A DNA stretch of 64,000 nt, from assembly GCF_030848805.1 (NCBI RefSeq), contig NC_092358.1, forward strand, positions 18,633,297-18,697,296, written 5' to 3'. Made by a program: the position numbers and the translations under genes. The stretch comes from Temnothorax longispinosus (taxonomy: Eukaryota; Arthropoda; Insecta; Hymenoptera; Formicidae). Position 1 is the first letter of the stretch, and the number at the start of each line of letters is the position of its first letter. This document shows positions 1 to 12,110 of the stretch, in pieces. The notes beneath the pieces are model-generated. The model ran no database searches, was not told the origin of the DNA, and worked only from the letters and a program-made list of their open reading frames with translations.

Positions 1-859
1 GCAGATGACAATTGTGAATGGGACATCCATTAAAATTCACCCTGTATATCCGCAAATCTACTATAAAGTTAATATAAGCATTACATTTACTCAAAACAAT
101 ATTCTGGCTTTCCAAAGACTTGCGCCAAGATATTTGCAAATTATTAGTATAAGAAAATATTCTTTGTTGTGAGAAAACTTACTTAAAAGAAATAAAATAA
201 AATAAGTAAGTGCTTTCCTTGACTGTAGAATAATTATTTTTCTCTGTGTATATAGTATTTATGGTTAAGTACGACACGCGCAGCGAGAGGTATTAGAGAT
301 AACAAAATACTATCTTGTCTCTAAATTCCTTCTTCCTATAAAAAATATTTCGAAAACGCAGTGACGTTTTTTCTTACTAGCAACTTAATTGCCAAATCAA
401 ACTACTCTTTATGTTTCTATCACAATAAAGTCAATTCGAAATAGCAAAAAATAGATCCGTAAAAATCAATACAGCATGCTACTAACAATAAGAGACGAAG
501 ATATATGAAATATCATGCTTTTCCAAGATACGCTAACGGGAAAATTTCCGTGCTGTTGATTTTAACGAGTATCGAGGTTTTCGAGTGGGTGATCAACAAG
601 GTCGAACTGTATATTTTTATCCTCTTATTTTTATCCAAGTATTCTTCTTCGAGAGCGCGTCTTTCAAACGTATCTTCTTCGACGCGATTGCGATCATGAT
701 TGGATCATTACCGTTCTTAATTGGAAAATCAGATCGCGCAAACTATCCGATTAAGATAAAAAAAGAAAAAAAAATAATAGCTACCTAATTGTCCTTTGCG
801 ATATTGCGTAACTGCCGTGGATGTCTGGGATTAAACTGGCGCTTGATTTATTCATTGAT

Positions 860-1110
860 TTCGTTGCCTCTACAATTTTCGACGAATTCGCGGCTGCATT
901 CCGCACTCACTGCGATTAATCTCGCTCAGCGTGCGCATCCCGCAGTCGCATTTCATTAAGCGTTTTCTCCGAACGAAAGTCGTTATGCGCCTCGATTCAC
1001 CCCGCTGGCACGGCAATCGATTCGCGTAAATTTGATTTCCAGGATAACAAAATGTTCCAGCTTGCGTAAAATACATTTTGACATTTATCATCTTTTGTTT
1101 AAAATTTTCA
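860..1110. promoter_or_regulatory. GC-richer island, candidate conserved non-coding element
   Basis: About 250 bp with markedly higher GC than its flanks, containing CATTAAGC and GATTAATC homeodomain-like cores and no coding signature. Conservation cannot be tested from one sequence. Confidence 0.3.
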
Positions 1111-2094
1111 TTCAAAGGAGTCCTAACTGCTTTTAAATTATTTCGTAGAGAATAAAGACATACTTAAATAAAATTGTTTCTTAGAACAAATAATTATAGT
1201 AATAACGTTTTTAGAAATAGATCTCCACAGTTCAATTCTGTTTGATCTAAAAATATTGATATCTTTAATATTAAAATTAGAAAAGAGATATATAGACTAT
1301 ATAGAGAAACTAAATAGTTAAGATATATGTATACATTTATGATCTTAAAGATAATTCACACATACGCACATTTATTATTGTAGGTATATATAGCAATTAA
1401 TTACCTAAGTATTATTAATTATTGAACAAAGTAATTTTTATAGAAATACGCATGATAAGAATAAATTAATCAGACAAGAAAGAATACGAGGAAAGATGTC
1501 ATAGTTTCATAAAAACTATATCGAAATTCATACTTTTCTCGCAATTCATTTTTCGAATATTTTGACTGTCTTGCATAACAAAATTCTTCAGAATACAGTT
1601 TTCTTGTAAATCTATCTTCGCATGTCTTTTCGCATTTTGCGATGGAAGCAGTCCCAGAGGCGGCACAACGAGAGGAAACACCACACTGCCGCAAGGCTGA
1701 CGCGCCTCTAGAAGGTTTGAGCGCATAGACGTAGTAAGAATAGACTGCGCATTTCCTACCTCTGTCGCGTGTAGAAAAGTGAACAAAATTTAGAAAAAAA
1801 TAGCTAATCTTGAGCAGTTGCCTCATCTTTATCTAGTAAGCTTGATAGACACAGAGAGAAGCATGTTGTCTTTTTCTACCATAGCATGTCGTCTCTTTCT
1901 AAAGTTTGTACAACTTTTCAGTCGAACACGCAGTCTATTCTTAACTGTGTCTATGTTTAAGCGGCGTTCAAGCAGAGGTGTGCTGGAGATATAGACAAGA
2001 AAGATAAAAACAGATAGACAGAGAGAGAATGAGTGAGTAAGTGAGATAGTAAATATTCCAGCTCGAATGAAAAAGCTATGATGAGTAGACACGA

Positions 2095-2420
2095 GGAGTG
2101 GAACGACGCGAAAGAGCTTACACGATCCGCGTGCTCAGCCGGTGAGCTCTTCTCCGCGACGACGTGGAATTCCGGAGCGGTCTCCGTGAACGCGGCTGCT
2201 TCGTCGCGACGCCGGACGACTCCGGCGCGCATATGAAACGTCATTCCACGTGATTAACGGCCGCGAAATTAATTTTGCGCCGCGCGACGCCAAACATGCT
2301 TTAAGCGTCGTCGTTCGGGGAAGAATGCACCAACTATTTTGAGCCGATACTTATGGTCGATTACACCGGACACGACGAGCAAATTTCGGTGTAAACGTAG
2401 ATTATTAATGGCGCGGCAAG
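2095..2420. promoter_or_regulatory. GC-rich island, candidate conserved non-coding element
   Basis: CpG-rich block inside AT-rich DNA. It contains GTGGAATTCCGG and CATTCCACGTGATTAACGG, resembling motifs in the islands near 4.5, 5.5 and 6.9 kb. The open frames through it are artefacts of low stop density in GC-rich sequence. Confidence 0.35.
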
Positions 2421-2880
2421 AAATTGAGATGATAAAAAGAATGATAAAAAAAATTCCCATTATTTCATCTAGGTTTTTTCTCCGATAAGTTCATTAGACA
2501 AAGATTTTCTCCGTAATAAATACAATAAAGAAGAGATAAACTCACATTAAAAAATAAGATAAATACATTTTTTAACAGAAAACAATAGTTAATTACAATC
2601 TTTTTGAATTCTGGCAAGAAGAAATGTTAGTTGAAAGTAATTTAACTCTTTAATTATAAATCATAAGCTATTAAAACACTAACAAGATATTTAAACAAAA
2701 ACACAAAAGCTTTATGTATGTATACATAAAAAACCTAAAATACCTAAAATTCTTTTTACCTCAAGAGCATTCATATTGCATTCAGTGATCAATACATCGA
2801 TTGAATAACAATGAATGCTTCTGCTTCAAATAATATAATTTTTTTTTCCCAACAAGAATAAAATTACGGACCTAGCTAGT

Positions 2881-2922
2881 CAGACACGAAACTTCCAACA
2901 GTAACTGAAAGTTTCGTGTCTG
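2881..2922. repeat. Short hairpin, 14-bp arms
   Basis: CAGACACGAAACTT at 2881-2894 is the reverse complement of AAGTTTCGTGTCTG at 2909-2922, around a 14-nt loop. It could be a MITE remnant or a transcribed hairpin. Confidence 0.6.
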
Positions 2923-3680
2923 GTTTAAAGCCCTGATGAAACTTTATGCGAAAGCAATGTTATTGGAACAGCCGAAAATTTCACAATTGCTGAGCCGACC
3001 GACCAGAAATGTCGACTTGGAGGCACTTTAGATTTGTTCGAAGGCAAGCTCGTTACGACGCTACCCAGCATAAAGTAGGTCGCATGAAAATAGCTATGAC
3101 GTTAAAACCGGTTCAGCGTGCAATTTAACATTATGAAGATATTCATCCCTGCCTCTTCTGATGTATCAAGCCTCTGTACTTCGCTCAGTGATTGTATATA
3201 TGTATCTTACATATGCTGCGCTATGTAACCATAGCAATATAATCTTTAAATTTCTTTAAGAAACTGATTATAGGTAATGTGAATAATATAAAACGTATAT
3301 TATTTAAATATTAAATTATAAATTGCTAATTATTACACATTAATTTCAACAAATTATTGTAAACTTATAGATTAAATTATTTTTGTCTGATTGGTTAAAG
3401 AATGATTTGTTTAATGATTGTCATAGCGTTAAATACGCATTATTTGAACTTTACTAAATTACTACAAAGATATTCATAATTTCTCTGTGATACTGTTCAG
3501 GAAGTTAATGCAATAGAAATGTACAGCATACTCGCGAAAGAGCAAGCAATTAAATTCAAATGTATATATAGTAAAAGAATAAATCGCCGACTATATTCCC
3601 GTCGATTATGTAAATTTTCTCGCATAATTGTTGTCTTATAGACTGATTTTCAATTTCTACAGCACATATAATCATGTCAA

Positions 3681-3777
3681 AATATTAAATTAGAGATTTA
3701 AAAAGAGGAAGTTAAATTACGAGCACCTCGAGGTGCTTGTAATTTGCTTCCCTTTTTCAAATCTCTCGTTTAATATT
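3681..3777. repeat. 97-bp near-perfect palindrome
   Basis: An almost uninterrupted inverted repeat with essentially no loop, centred on the CTCGAG at about 3728-3733. Arms of about 48 bp read AATATTAAA inward to GAGCACCT and mirror with few mismatches. This is the form of a small foldback or MITE element. Confidence 0.75.
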
Positions 3778-4289
3778 TTACTTTCTCGAACAAAATTTTT
3801 CTAAATGAACTGGCATCTCCCTTTCCCTTCTCTCTTTCTCGTCTGTATCATCAGCCTTAACATGTCTTGGCAGATAAGAGAATTTTGATGTTTGAAACGC
3901 ACGGCAAACAGAGTTGAAGGAAAAAATTTTTTAATGTAAAACTTCGTAATGTATCACATTTTTCTACAAATGTAGCAGAAATAAAATTACAAAAATGTCT
4001 GAAAGTCTTTTTATTTATTTTTCTATTATAGATGCTTAAAAATTAAAAATTAAAAATTACAGTCCGTATGAAGAAATCGGTTTCTAAAGTATTTTTAGAT
4101 TTATTTAGCTTATCTTTACTACATTATAACTAGCCTAAAAACCTTAAAAATATAGATAAGACAAATACTACTTACAAGTTACAATTCTTTATAATAACAA
4201 CAAACTTATGAATTTAATTAGAAATATTATTTTTATGTTCCAAACAATCTAAAAAAGTTTTTTGCTAAAAAATGAAAAAGAAAATCGTG

Positions 4290-4630
4290 TAAGTTATTAA
4301 GTGCTTTAGACCAGCACGTGAATCGATATTACATGCGGACCGAAATATATTAGTGGCGACGAGAAGCAGTCGGTATAGTTCGTGTCGAGAGGAGTATTCT
4401 GCGGCGTGAATCCGGCGTGCTAAGAATCGATGAATTATGCAACGCATTGAACGATAAATCTCGAGACTAGACCGGTCTGATCGGATTAAACGTATTTCGT
4501 TATTTATACTCCACGCCTAGATAGAGACAATGTTTCGGGCATACGGCAATTCCACGGGGAAACGAACAATTTCCGTCGTGGAGTGTCCACGTGGAACCTT
4601 GTACCGTGGAAATCAATACAGAAATATCAA
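4290..4630. promoter_or_regulatory. GC-richer island, candidate conserved non-coding element
   Basis: Contains several CGTGGAA/TTCCACG occurrences in both orientations (around 4549, 4577, 4589 and 4608), including GTCCACGTGGAAC with an E-box-like CACGTG. No coding signature. Confidence 0.3.
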
Positions 4631-5389
4631 TGTACATTACGTTACGTACGTCAATTTGTTATATCTATATATGAATCTAATTATTTAAAATAATCTCTTA
4701 ATTGTTCATTGATTTACATTTCAACATGATAATAATCAGAAATCAGAAATTAGGCTCGCAATGTTCATAGCACAGTTACTTTTATTTCGTAATAAAATTT
4801 TTAATGAAAATCGCGAATTAAACAACAACAATTTAATTACGTTAAATCACTGCCCTTTGAGATAAACTATACACCAGAAATTAATATTTTAAACATAATT
4901 TAAATTGTAAATTTTCATCGAATTGAGATGAATGTTGCCTTTGTCCGATATCGTACGTATAACACAAATCCATGCCGCTATAAATTGTGATAAACTGTAA
5001 ATTTAACAAATATATGTAAGTGAATTTAACTCTGATTGTAAAAAGTCGATTTATAATATGTCAATATTAATGTGAATAAAATATTAACATTTTCTCTTTC
5101 TCGATAATATAAACTTTTGATCAAACTCGCGAATTAGACAATAATTCGAATATACTAAAATTGTGTTGCTAAAAAATCAATATTTTTTACAAATATTTCT
5201 AAATTATCATTAGAATCTTATAAAGTTTTACGATATAAAAGTCGATTATTTTTCTCAGAATTTCTTAAATGTCATTTAGTCTCATTTTGCACGATACGGC
5301 ACAATTCTATTGTGGATTATGATGGATTGCCCGAGTGCTTAACTTCCATCAAAATCATTATCAATTCTTAGGGCAAAGTTTCCGCAAGT

Positions 5390-5830
5390 TTTTTTTTAAA
5401 CGCTCGGCCGTAAGTTTTTTTCACGGTGAATTGTTTCGCCCTCGATTGGTCGGCGCGTTTATGAAACGCCGGCCGATAAACGGGCGATAAATTGGTGCCC
5501 GCCTGGATGATCATCTTTCATCATTAAGCACGTAGAACGCGCCAACGCGGCGAAATTCCGTGGGGAATGTAAGACGATTCTCTCACGGAAGCTTATTTCG
5601 GAGTGTCACGGACGAGAAGGTGCAAACGAATCGACTGCAATTATACGTTTACGTGACTCTCGTTGCTCCTGATTACTTCGCGAAAATTCAGCGACCCTCA
5701 AAAAAGAAGCCGACTACATTTTGCCAGCTCATAATCGCCCACCAGGAAATTAATTCCACGATCGTTAAGCAAGGTAATCGATGAAGCAGATCACGTTTCG
5801 TCATTAAGTCTCTCCAATAGGCACTTCGTA
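5390..5830. promoter_or_regulatory. GC-rich island sharing a block with 6.86 kb
   Basis: Contains TGATCATCTTTCATCATTAA at 5508-5527. The same 20-mer with one mismatch occurs at 6862-6881, and similar flanking words (GATAAACG upstream, AATTCCGTGG downstream) recur in the same order. Candidate enhancer-type conserved element, perhaps one of a paralogous pair. The open frame at 5560-5784 is not convincing as protein. Confidence 0.4.
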
Positions 5831-6829
5831 GAAAACGTTTACATAATGTGCTCGAAAGGATAACTTCTAAGTAGGAAGAGTATCGTTTCTTGCCAATTTG
5901 ACCAACATGTGGTGAATAATTAATTTGAATGATTATATTTTATATTAAATTAGATATGAATTCATAACAAAAGTTATTTTTATTAGTAGAAAAAAAAAAG
6001 TGAGATAAACACTAATTATAAATGAGATGGCAAAATTAATAATTAATCATAAATTTTAATCAAAGAAAATCACCGTTTTATAAGTAAGACGTGTGATAAG
6101 TTTACTTTAATAGAGTAATTAAAATTTAAAATAAAACTGATTGTGAGTATTTCACCAATAATGCCAATAATGTTTTCAAATTTTTTTGGTTTATTTTTTA
6201 AATTAAATATAGTACAAGCACATATACATTACTAGCTATCTAATTGTTTTCTATTTAGCAACATAAGAAATGTCATAACCAAATCTATATGTAAAAAAAG
6301 TAGAAAATAGAATAAATGACAAGTATATTAATATTTTATATTTTAAACAATTGGACAATTAGAAGTTGTATGTTAGAAATAAAAAATTATTTGAAACAAA
6401 ATGCATTAAAAACATTGACGATAAAAATACGGGCTGGTGTGTTTAAATGTGATGAATATACAAGAATAATTAAATCCGTGCGTAATGCGATGAAAATTAC
6501 GCTTGACTAAATTTTTCAACAACATTATATAGCTATGTGTACGTTATATTCATTAAATTTCTCTTAACATATAAATAAACTGCGACGACAGTGTCGAATA
6601 ACTCTATGACTGTATATACGCGTATTACCGTATAATACGGATAAAGATAAAATATGCTCATGATTGAAAATGACAGAAATGAAAGATTAAGCATAAGAAT
6701 TTGATAGTGCTGAGAATTCGAAAGCCGCGATCGATGTTCTTCCAAAAAGTACTTGTTTAGTCAATAAAGCTATTTGTAGAATTTCATAACGAGTATGAAT
6801 CAAGAATACCCAATTCAGGGGCATCATCG

Positions 6830-7160
6830 TACAAGATCGGCGAATAAACCGAGAACCGAGTTGATCGTCTTTCATCATTAACGCTCTCTGTAGCTACGTA
6901 GACGATGCCTTGCCGCACGAGGAATTCCACAAGGGGTATGAACGACTTCCACCCTGGTCTGAACTTACGCTACCGCTCTAGCAGGGAGACTGTAGATAAC
7001 CTTCGATCGAACGCGCGACCTCAATCGAAGTTCATCCGAGTACGAGACCGAAGCGCTCACACGGACACAAATAATGCGATCAATTACGCGGTAACTTCCC
7101 TCGTTACTTTATACGTCAATGATGATGTGGTGCAATCGCGAGCTTCGAGTTAATAAAAAG
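6830..7160. promoter_or_regulatory. GC-rich island, partner of the 5.5-kb island
   Basis: Carries TGATCGTCTTTCATCATTAA at 6862-6881 and GGAATTCCAC further on, in the same order as the 5390-5830 island. No coding signature. Confidence 0.4.
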
Positions 7161-7679
7161 AAGTCGCGAGCCGCGCTTAACTCATATCTTGGAGAATCAA
7201 GGCGCTTTTATGTTTTAAAATATTAGTCTCTCTTAATTTAAGTTTATATCTGTTGCATAATTTAAGGATTATTCTATAACATAATATAATATGAACGATG
7301 TATTTTACCTAGACTCAATTCTTATAAATCTTTAATTTATGTATAACTTCGAGAGAGAGAAATTTGTCTATTAACTGTCATTGAAATTTCTTATCGTTTA
7401 AAGAAGCTTTCTGTAACCATTGTCCAAATAATTTAGCGATTGTTTAATATATTATAATAAAAAAAATGAAACTAATTTTTTTACTTTTTTCAAATCTAAA
7501 ATTTACTCTGTCCAGATTAAGTTTATATTATATCATCATCATTTTAATCATATAATAAACAGTATAGCTTCGATGAAATCAGAATCTTAGAGAAATGACG
7601 TAGTTCAGATAAATTATTATGGAAGATTATATCAAATAAGACAAATTCGATTGCATTAACATTTTTTTCTTATCACGCT

Positions 7680-7930
7680 CCGGTGTGCATTAAAGACATG
7701 CAAGTTATAGCTCGTCAGATTGATGATTAAATTCATAATGCGAAGAACTTGAGTTGATTACGCACTGTTAAATTAATAACCCGTTGTAACCGAATTAATG
7801 ATCCGCTCATCCGCGAATGAGAATCATAGTATCCAGTAGCTGCGGTTAGTGGAAACGTGGCTAGAGCATACCTACAGTTATTGGTTCCCGTTTAATTATT
7901 GGAGCCTGTCTCCCCTCTCTGTCAGCGCGC
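7680..7930. promoter_or_regulatory. Candidate regulatory island
   Basis: Moderately GC-rich stretch with repeated GATGATTAA, TTAATAACC and GAATTAATGATCC cores and no convincing ORF. Confidence 0.25.
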
Positions 7931-8239
7931 GTTCTACTCAAATAGAATATTATATTATATCGCAAGCAAAATGAGAATCTTGAATGAAAATACGTGTTAA
8001 TTATAAATACAAGATATGTTCTAAGCTAAGACCTTCTTGCTTTCAGAATTTTCGTTTTATCCTAATTTACGATTATATTTATAAAGATACAATTGTAAAA
8101 ACCAATGCATTTTTTGAAACTTGCATGTAAAAGAGTTCAGTTATCTATGTAAACAAAAATCATTTATTTATTGTTTTTTACTTTCCTTTATTATATTTTT
8201 AGATCTGATTTCATTTTGGACAATATATATCTTTATAGG

Positions 8240-8510
8240 CTATATTGTTATTGCACCTAAAGTGCTTCATTGCTAGACCGGTGGAAATATATTTTGTGCC
8301 AATATTGTGCAATATATTTAATTCCGTAAAGGCACTAATGAAACCGCGTTTCTACGACGGTTGCCAGAACACCGTTGTAATTACATTGGAATTTATTTTC
8401 CAGTCCGTTGCCATTAGTACCGGAATATTATTTCATTGTTTCACTAATAACCGGCATTGTATGCGAATTGTATAAAAGCAGATTTTCGCGCTCGCAACCA
8501 GGTTTATATT
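8240..8510. promoter_or_regulatory. Candidate regulatory island
   Basis: Contains GCACTAATGAAACCGCG, GCCATTAGTACCGG and CACTAATAACCGG: several ATTA cores next to CCGG words. The 76-codon open frame across it has no recognisable features. Confidence 0.25.
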
Positions 8511-8981
8511 CCCCCAATATCTCATTAAAAATTAAAATTCACCGTGTTTCCCATTGAATTTAACATATGTATGTTACTAATAATTATGATACATGTATAA
8601 TTGCTAAATATAATTTTTCTATAATTACAAATAAATAAATAGCAATCTTTAACTAACTGATAATAATCTCTTTTTTTAAATTATATGTTTTATACCTGCC
8701 TATTATTAGCTTTATGTGTTAAAACATTCCTGTTTTTGTATAATTTTACCATTAAACATTTTTAAATATGTAAAATATATCCCAAATATCTGTTAAATCG
8801 CTTTTGATGATTTTTTTAAAAAGTTTCATTCAAAATCAGTGCAGCAAATATCCATGTGATAAATGAATATGTATTCATAGTGGGAAATGGGCGAATTATA
8901 TATATATACGTAGTGACCCTTCTATATATCAAATAAGATATTTTTTATATCAACTCTACGATCCCCCTCAGGACGACTTAC

Positions 8982-9198
8982 CGCTTCTTCCGGTTGGCGT
9001 CGGCGCGGACGTGGACCTGCCGGTGGGCTCCGGAATCGGGTAGGGTAGGTCGCAGCATTCCCGCTCGGGGAATTCACTGGCGCGAGCGCAGCAGCAGGAC
9101 AGCGCGACGAGCAGCGTCGTCAGGGTCGTCAGTAGGGGCCGCGAGCGCGACGTGAGCGTCCCGGCGACGCGCGCCGTTAGACCGTCATGCCCCGTCAT
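8982..9198 (-). CDS. Candidate first coding exon with signal peptide, protein unidentified
   Basis: Read on the - strand, an ATG at 9198-9196 opens 72 codons plus one base. They run into a textbook 5' splice site, AGCG|GTAAGT, with the intron starting at 8981. After about 20 N-terminal residues comes a hydrophobic stretch (PLLTTLTTLLVALSCCCARA) with a plausible signal-peptidase site, then a short mature part starting EFPERECCDLPYPIPEP and a Ser/Thr/Pro/Gly-rich end. This suggests the first exon of a secreted or type I membrane protein whose later exons lie beyond the left edge. An in-frame ATG lies upstream at about 9388, but the downstream ATG places the hydrophobic segment correctly. I do not recognise the family. 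The region is CpG-rich, so a chance ORF is not excluded. Confidence 0.5.
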
Positions 9199-9516
9199 CG
9201 GTCCTACCAGCCGGCCGTGGCCGATTCGACGACTGCGAGCGATTCTGCACCGCGAGATCTTCCTCCTCGCGACCTCCTCGCCCGCAGCATCCTGCGAGCC
9301 ACGGTACCGCCGCTCGGTCCCCCAAGAGCCGTCGCCACCGCGAGTCACCTCGATGGTCCCCGCGGCGCGATCCTCATCGTCATCACACATACACACTCGA
9401 ATTCTATACTCGCAGGACCAACTCCCGCCAGCGGAAGCGCAATTCGTCCGCAGACTCGATAGCGCGGCAAGGGGGGAGCGCTTGTCTTGATTCCCAATGT
9501 TACAGTGACGTTTTCT

Positions 9517-9524
9517 TGACGTCA
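9517..9524. promoter_or_regulatory. CRE palindrome TGACGTCA
   Basis: Full cAMP-response-element palindrome about 320 bp upstream of the candidate secreted-protein start (- strand). A CRE half-site, GTGACG, lies 12 bp before it. Confidence 0.35.
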
Positions 9525-9529
9525 CTTAA

Positions 9530-11150
9530 CTATTCGAGAGCTGTTTCTAGCTTAATTCAATTAAGTAAGAGCCGTAATTAGTTCTTAACCAGGCGATAAT
9601 TTCTTGAGCAAGTTAACTAAATGCGTTAAAGGATTTAAATGCTTCACAAAAGTGTGTTCACTAACAATAAGTTTCACGACAGATCCTTTACGTGTCACAC
9701 ATATTTAAATTTGACGAAATCAACCTCACAGACAACTCTAGTTTTCAGCAAAGTATTAATCGATCGAGATCTTTTACTTAAGAAAAACTTAACGTTGACA
9801 AATTATTCTTCCAACGTCGAAGATGTTTCTGGTACATCACGAGATAGATAGAAAATGGAAGAGTCTAAACACTTCGGTAAAGTTTTCATCGTATCGGCTT
9901 TCCATTGTCAATAATTTTGCTTGCTCGTAGCTGCAGGATCTATAAATCATGTTTCTAGTATCATGATTCTTCTTTTTATTGCGATACACAAGTTTTTAGG
10001 CGAATCAAAGTTATGTACACACACAGCGATAAGATCGAGACATATTGCTCCTCCCGGAAGTATCGAGCAAGATTTTACTATGAGAGAAAGCCTTTTCCTC
10101 CCGCGGATTCATAATTCATAAATCCCTTCCGTGATATTACGAATCTTTTTCTAGCGAGGTGTTAAATGGATAAACACTCTTTGCAGGATAAACACTTCAT
10201 AGAAACGTCCTTCAACACTTTTCATTAAAACGCTACTTGCACCTACTTTAAAGATTCTTCTTGCGAGATTGAGATCCGTAGCGCTTGAAGCCTTGTTTGA
10301 GTATCAAGTTTAGGACACTTCTAAAAAAATATTGCACTATTCGCCGCTATTTTCCGTACTGAATCCTTTTACAATGAAAAATTCAAGATCTACGAGTCCT
10401 CCGAATTCATAAACAGCGAGGATCTTTTGAGCAACGCACGCCTTTGATTGGAAGAATATATCGAAACTATATAAAAAGACGCCTCTCTCGAAAATTAAGG
10501 TTCTCGTAGATGTTTCTTGAAGTAACGAGAGTCACGCGGTTTTCTCATTCACTCTTCTTACTTAAATCGTAACACAAGCGCGCACACACACTAAAAATCT
10601 ACCAGTCGACTCTCAACGATCTTCTGGAAGATCGAGTCATCTGCGATGAATCCAAAACCGATCTTTCTCGCACGATCACACTGATTCTCGCGACTGTTGT
10701 CACTTACAAGAACGACTAGTTTAACCATTCGCGACTGTCATACTCCCGCGAGATCGATCTTGTCTCCGAACAATCGATTGCCACCGATTTCGAAGTAGCG
10801 ATCAAACTTCCTCGAAGTGGATCGGCGTTTTAGTTTTCCTCAAGAGCGCGTTCTTCCTGAGAGAACATCCGTTTACCAGTCTTCGCGAGCACGAAAACGA
10901 ATATTCGCCCGAAGGACCTCCGATAGAAATCTCGTCCTCGTGTCACGGCACTTCGCGGTCGCGTTATCGCGTTTCGGAGTCGAGAGCGCTGCGTCGTGGC
11001 GGCGTCCCGACGCCCAATGACGTTGAGGCTGTTCGCCGTACGAGCGAGAGCCCACCGCGAGGACGCCCACCCCCGCCAACCCCCTGCACTCTCCGCTCGT
11101 CGACACGCGATAGCTTCTGCGCACAAACTGGCGCTGCTTCGTTCGCCCGT
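9530..11150. other. Intermediate-GC flank, possible 5' UTR/promoter of the 9-kb gene
   Basis: About 1.6 kb with higher GC and frequent TCGA/CGATC words. It has no coherent coding region; the overlapping frames at 10830-11250 on both strands are CpG-driven shadows. A TATAAA-like box with flanking A run sits at 10468-10478. It may be upstream or 5' non-coding sequence of the - strand exon. Confidence 0.3.
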
Positions 11151-11153
11151 GTG

Positions 11154-11711
11154 TATACGGGGTGTCGCGGACCTACTTCCTGTCGCATGCGGCAAAAAGT
11201 AGATTACGTGCTGATGGTTTAATGCCGTGACGTCAACAATTTTCAAAAAATTTTGATATAAGCAATTAAAATGTAGAAATTAGGAATAAAGAAACTGTAC
11301 AGGCTCAAAATAAAAAAAATCAAGTATTTTCAAAATCAAGTAGTTCGAATTTCAATCTCTCAAAGTTATTCCAAACAAAGAAGACATTTGTCTTTTACTT
11401 TCCAATCAATTTCAACATAAGAGGAATTTTATGCCAGACTTAATTATCAAGGAATTAGATGCTTGAGCAGTATGTGTTCGGTATTCTTTTGGAAATACGA
11501 TCAAAATGTAAATACACAAAAATAATAGAAAAGACCTCGTGTTGAGCTCCAAATACGAGAAAACTCAACGAAATAAGTTCTCAGGAATCAACCAAAACCT
11601 CTCTCGTCGATTTTCCTAAGAAAAATTGACTCGTGAAATTAATTAATTCAAAAGTCCGTGATTCATAAAAAAAAAAGGGACAATGCAGTATAAATCCGGG
11701 ACACCCCATAG
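11154..11711. mobile_element. Possible MITE with about 16-bp inverted ends
   Basis: TATACGGGGTGTCGCGGA at about 11154 is mirrored by TCCGGGACACCCCATA ending at about 11711, each next to TA. The ends resemble short TIRs of Tc1/mariner-like MITEs, but the interior is not palindromic and the pairing could be chance. A second CRE (TGACGTCA) lies inside at 11228-11235. Confidence 0.3.
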
Positions 11712-12110
11712 GTGCATGTGCAGGTGTGTGTGGCCGCTGGTTGCAGGTGTGCAGGTGGAGTGCTACGACGGTGTCCCCGCGCGGCGTCGTCGCCGCGTCG
11801 AATCGAGCCGAGCGGCTCCGAGCGAAACTACCCCCGGCTAGCAGCAGCTAGGGCTGCCGCGCCGCACCGCACCGCGAAACGAACGCGCGACCCTTCAGCG
11901 TTGTGTGCGCCGTTCCTGACCTCGTTTTGCCCCGGCTTGTCGAGGTCGGTTACGCGGAAGTGCCCGCCGGCGCGGCGTGCTCCACTACGGTCGCCGCTCG
12001 TAACCGGACTGGGGGGATGTTTAAATATAACGGGGTATTGATACCTTTACTCGTTTGGCATCAAATACCGCAAACACCGATGACTATTCGATACTTTCCG
12101 TGAACAACGT
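11712..12110. promoter_or_regulatory. CpG-rich island
   Basis: Strongly CpG-rich DNA with overlapping open frames on the + strand (109 and 66 codons), composition-driven and low in complexity (runs of Arg, Ala, Pro). Best read as a promoter or regulatory island. I see no splice-linked coding evidence. Confidence 0.3.

Larger units (their letters stand above)
1..8970. other. AT-rich gene-poor region
   Basis: No open frame here looks like a protein: those present are short, low-complexity or AT-driven. The AT-rich background is interrupted every 1-2 kb by islands of higher GC rich in homeodomain-type ATTA/TAAT cores, annotated separately. Between the islands (1-860, 1110-2090, 2425-4290, 4630-5390, 5830-6700, 7160-7680, 7930-8240, 8510-8960) I see only AT-rich DNA and two hairpins. 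The layout suits the flank or a long intron of a developmentally regulated gene outside the window, but that is inference. Confidence 0.5.

Noticed and set aside
2932..2955. CTGATGA...GAAA resembling a hammerhead core
   Set aside because: The 10 nt between the boxes cannot form stem II, so the match is chance.
10830..11250. Overlapping ORFs of up to 138 codons on both strands
   Set aside because: Arg/Ser/Ala-rich frames on both strands of a CpG-rich region; no domain or splice support.
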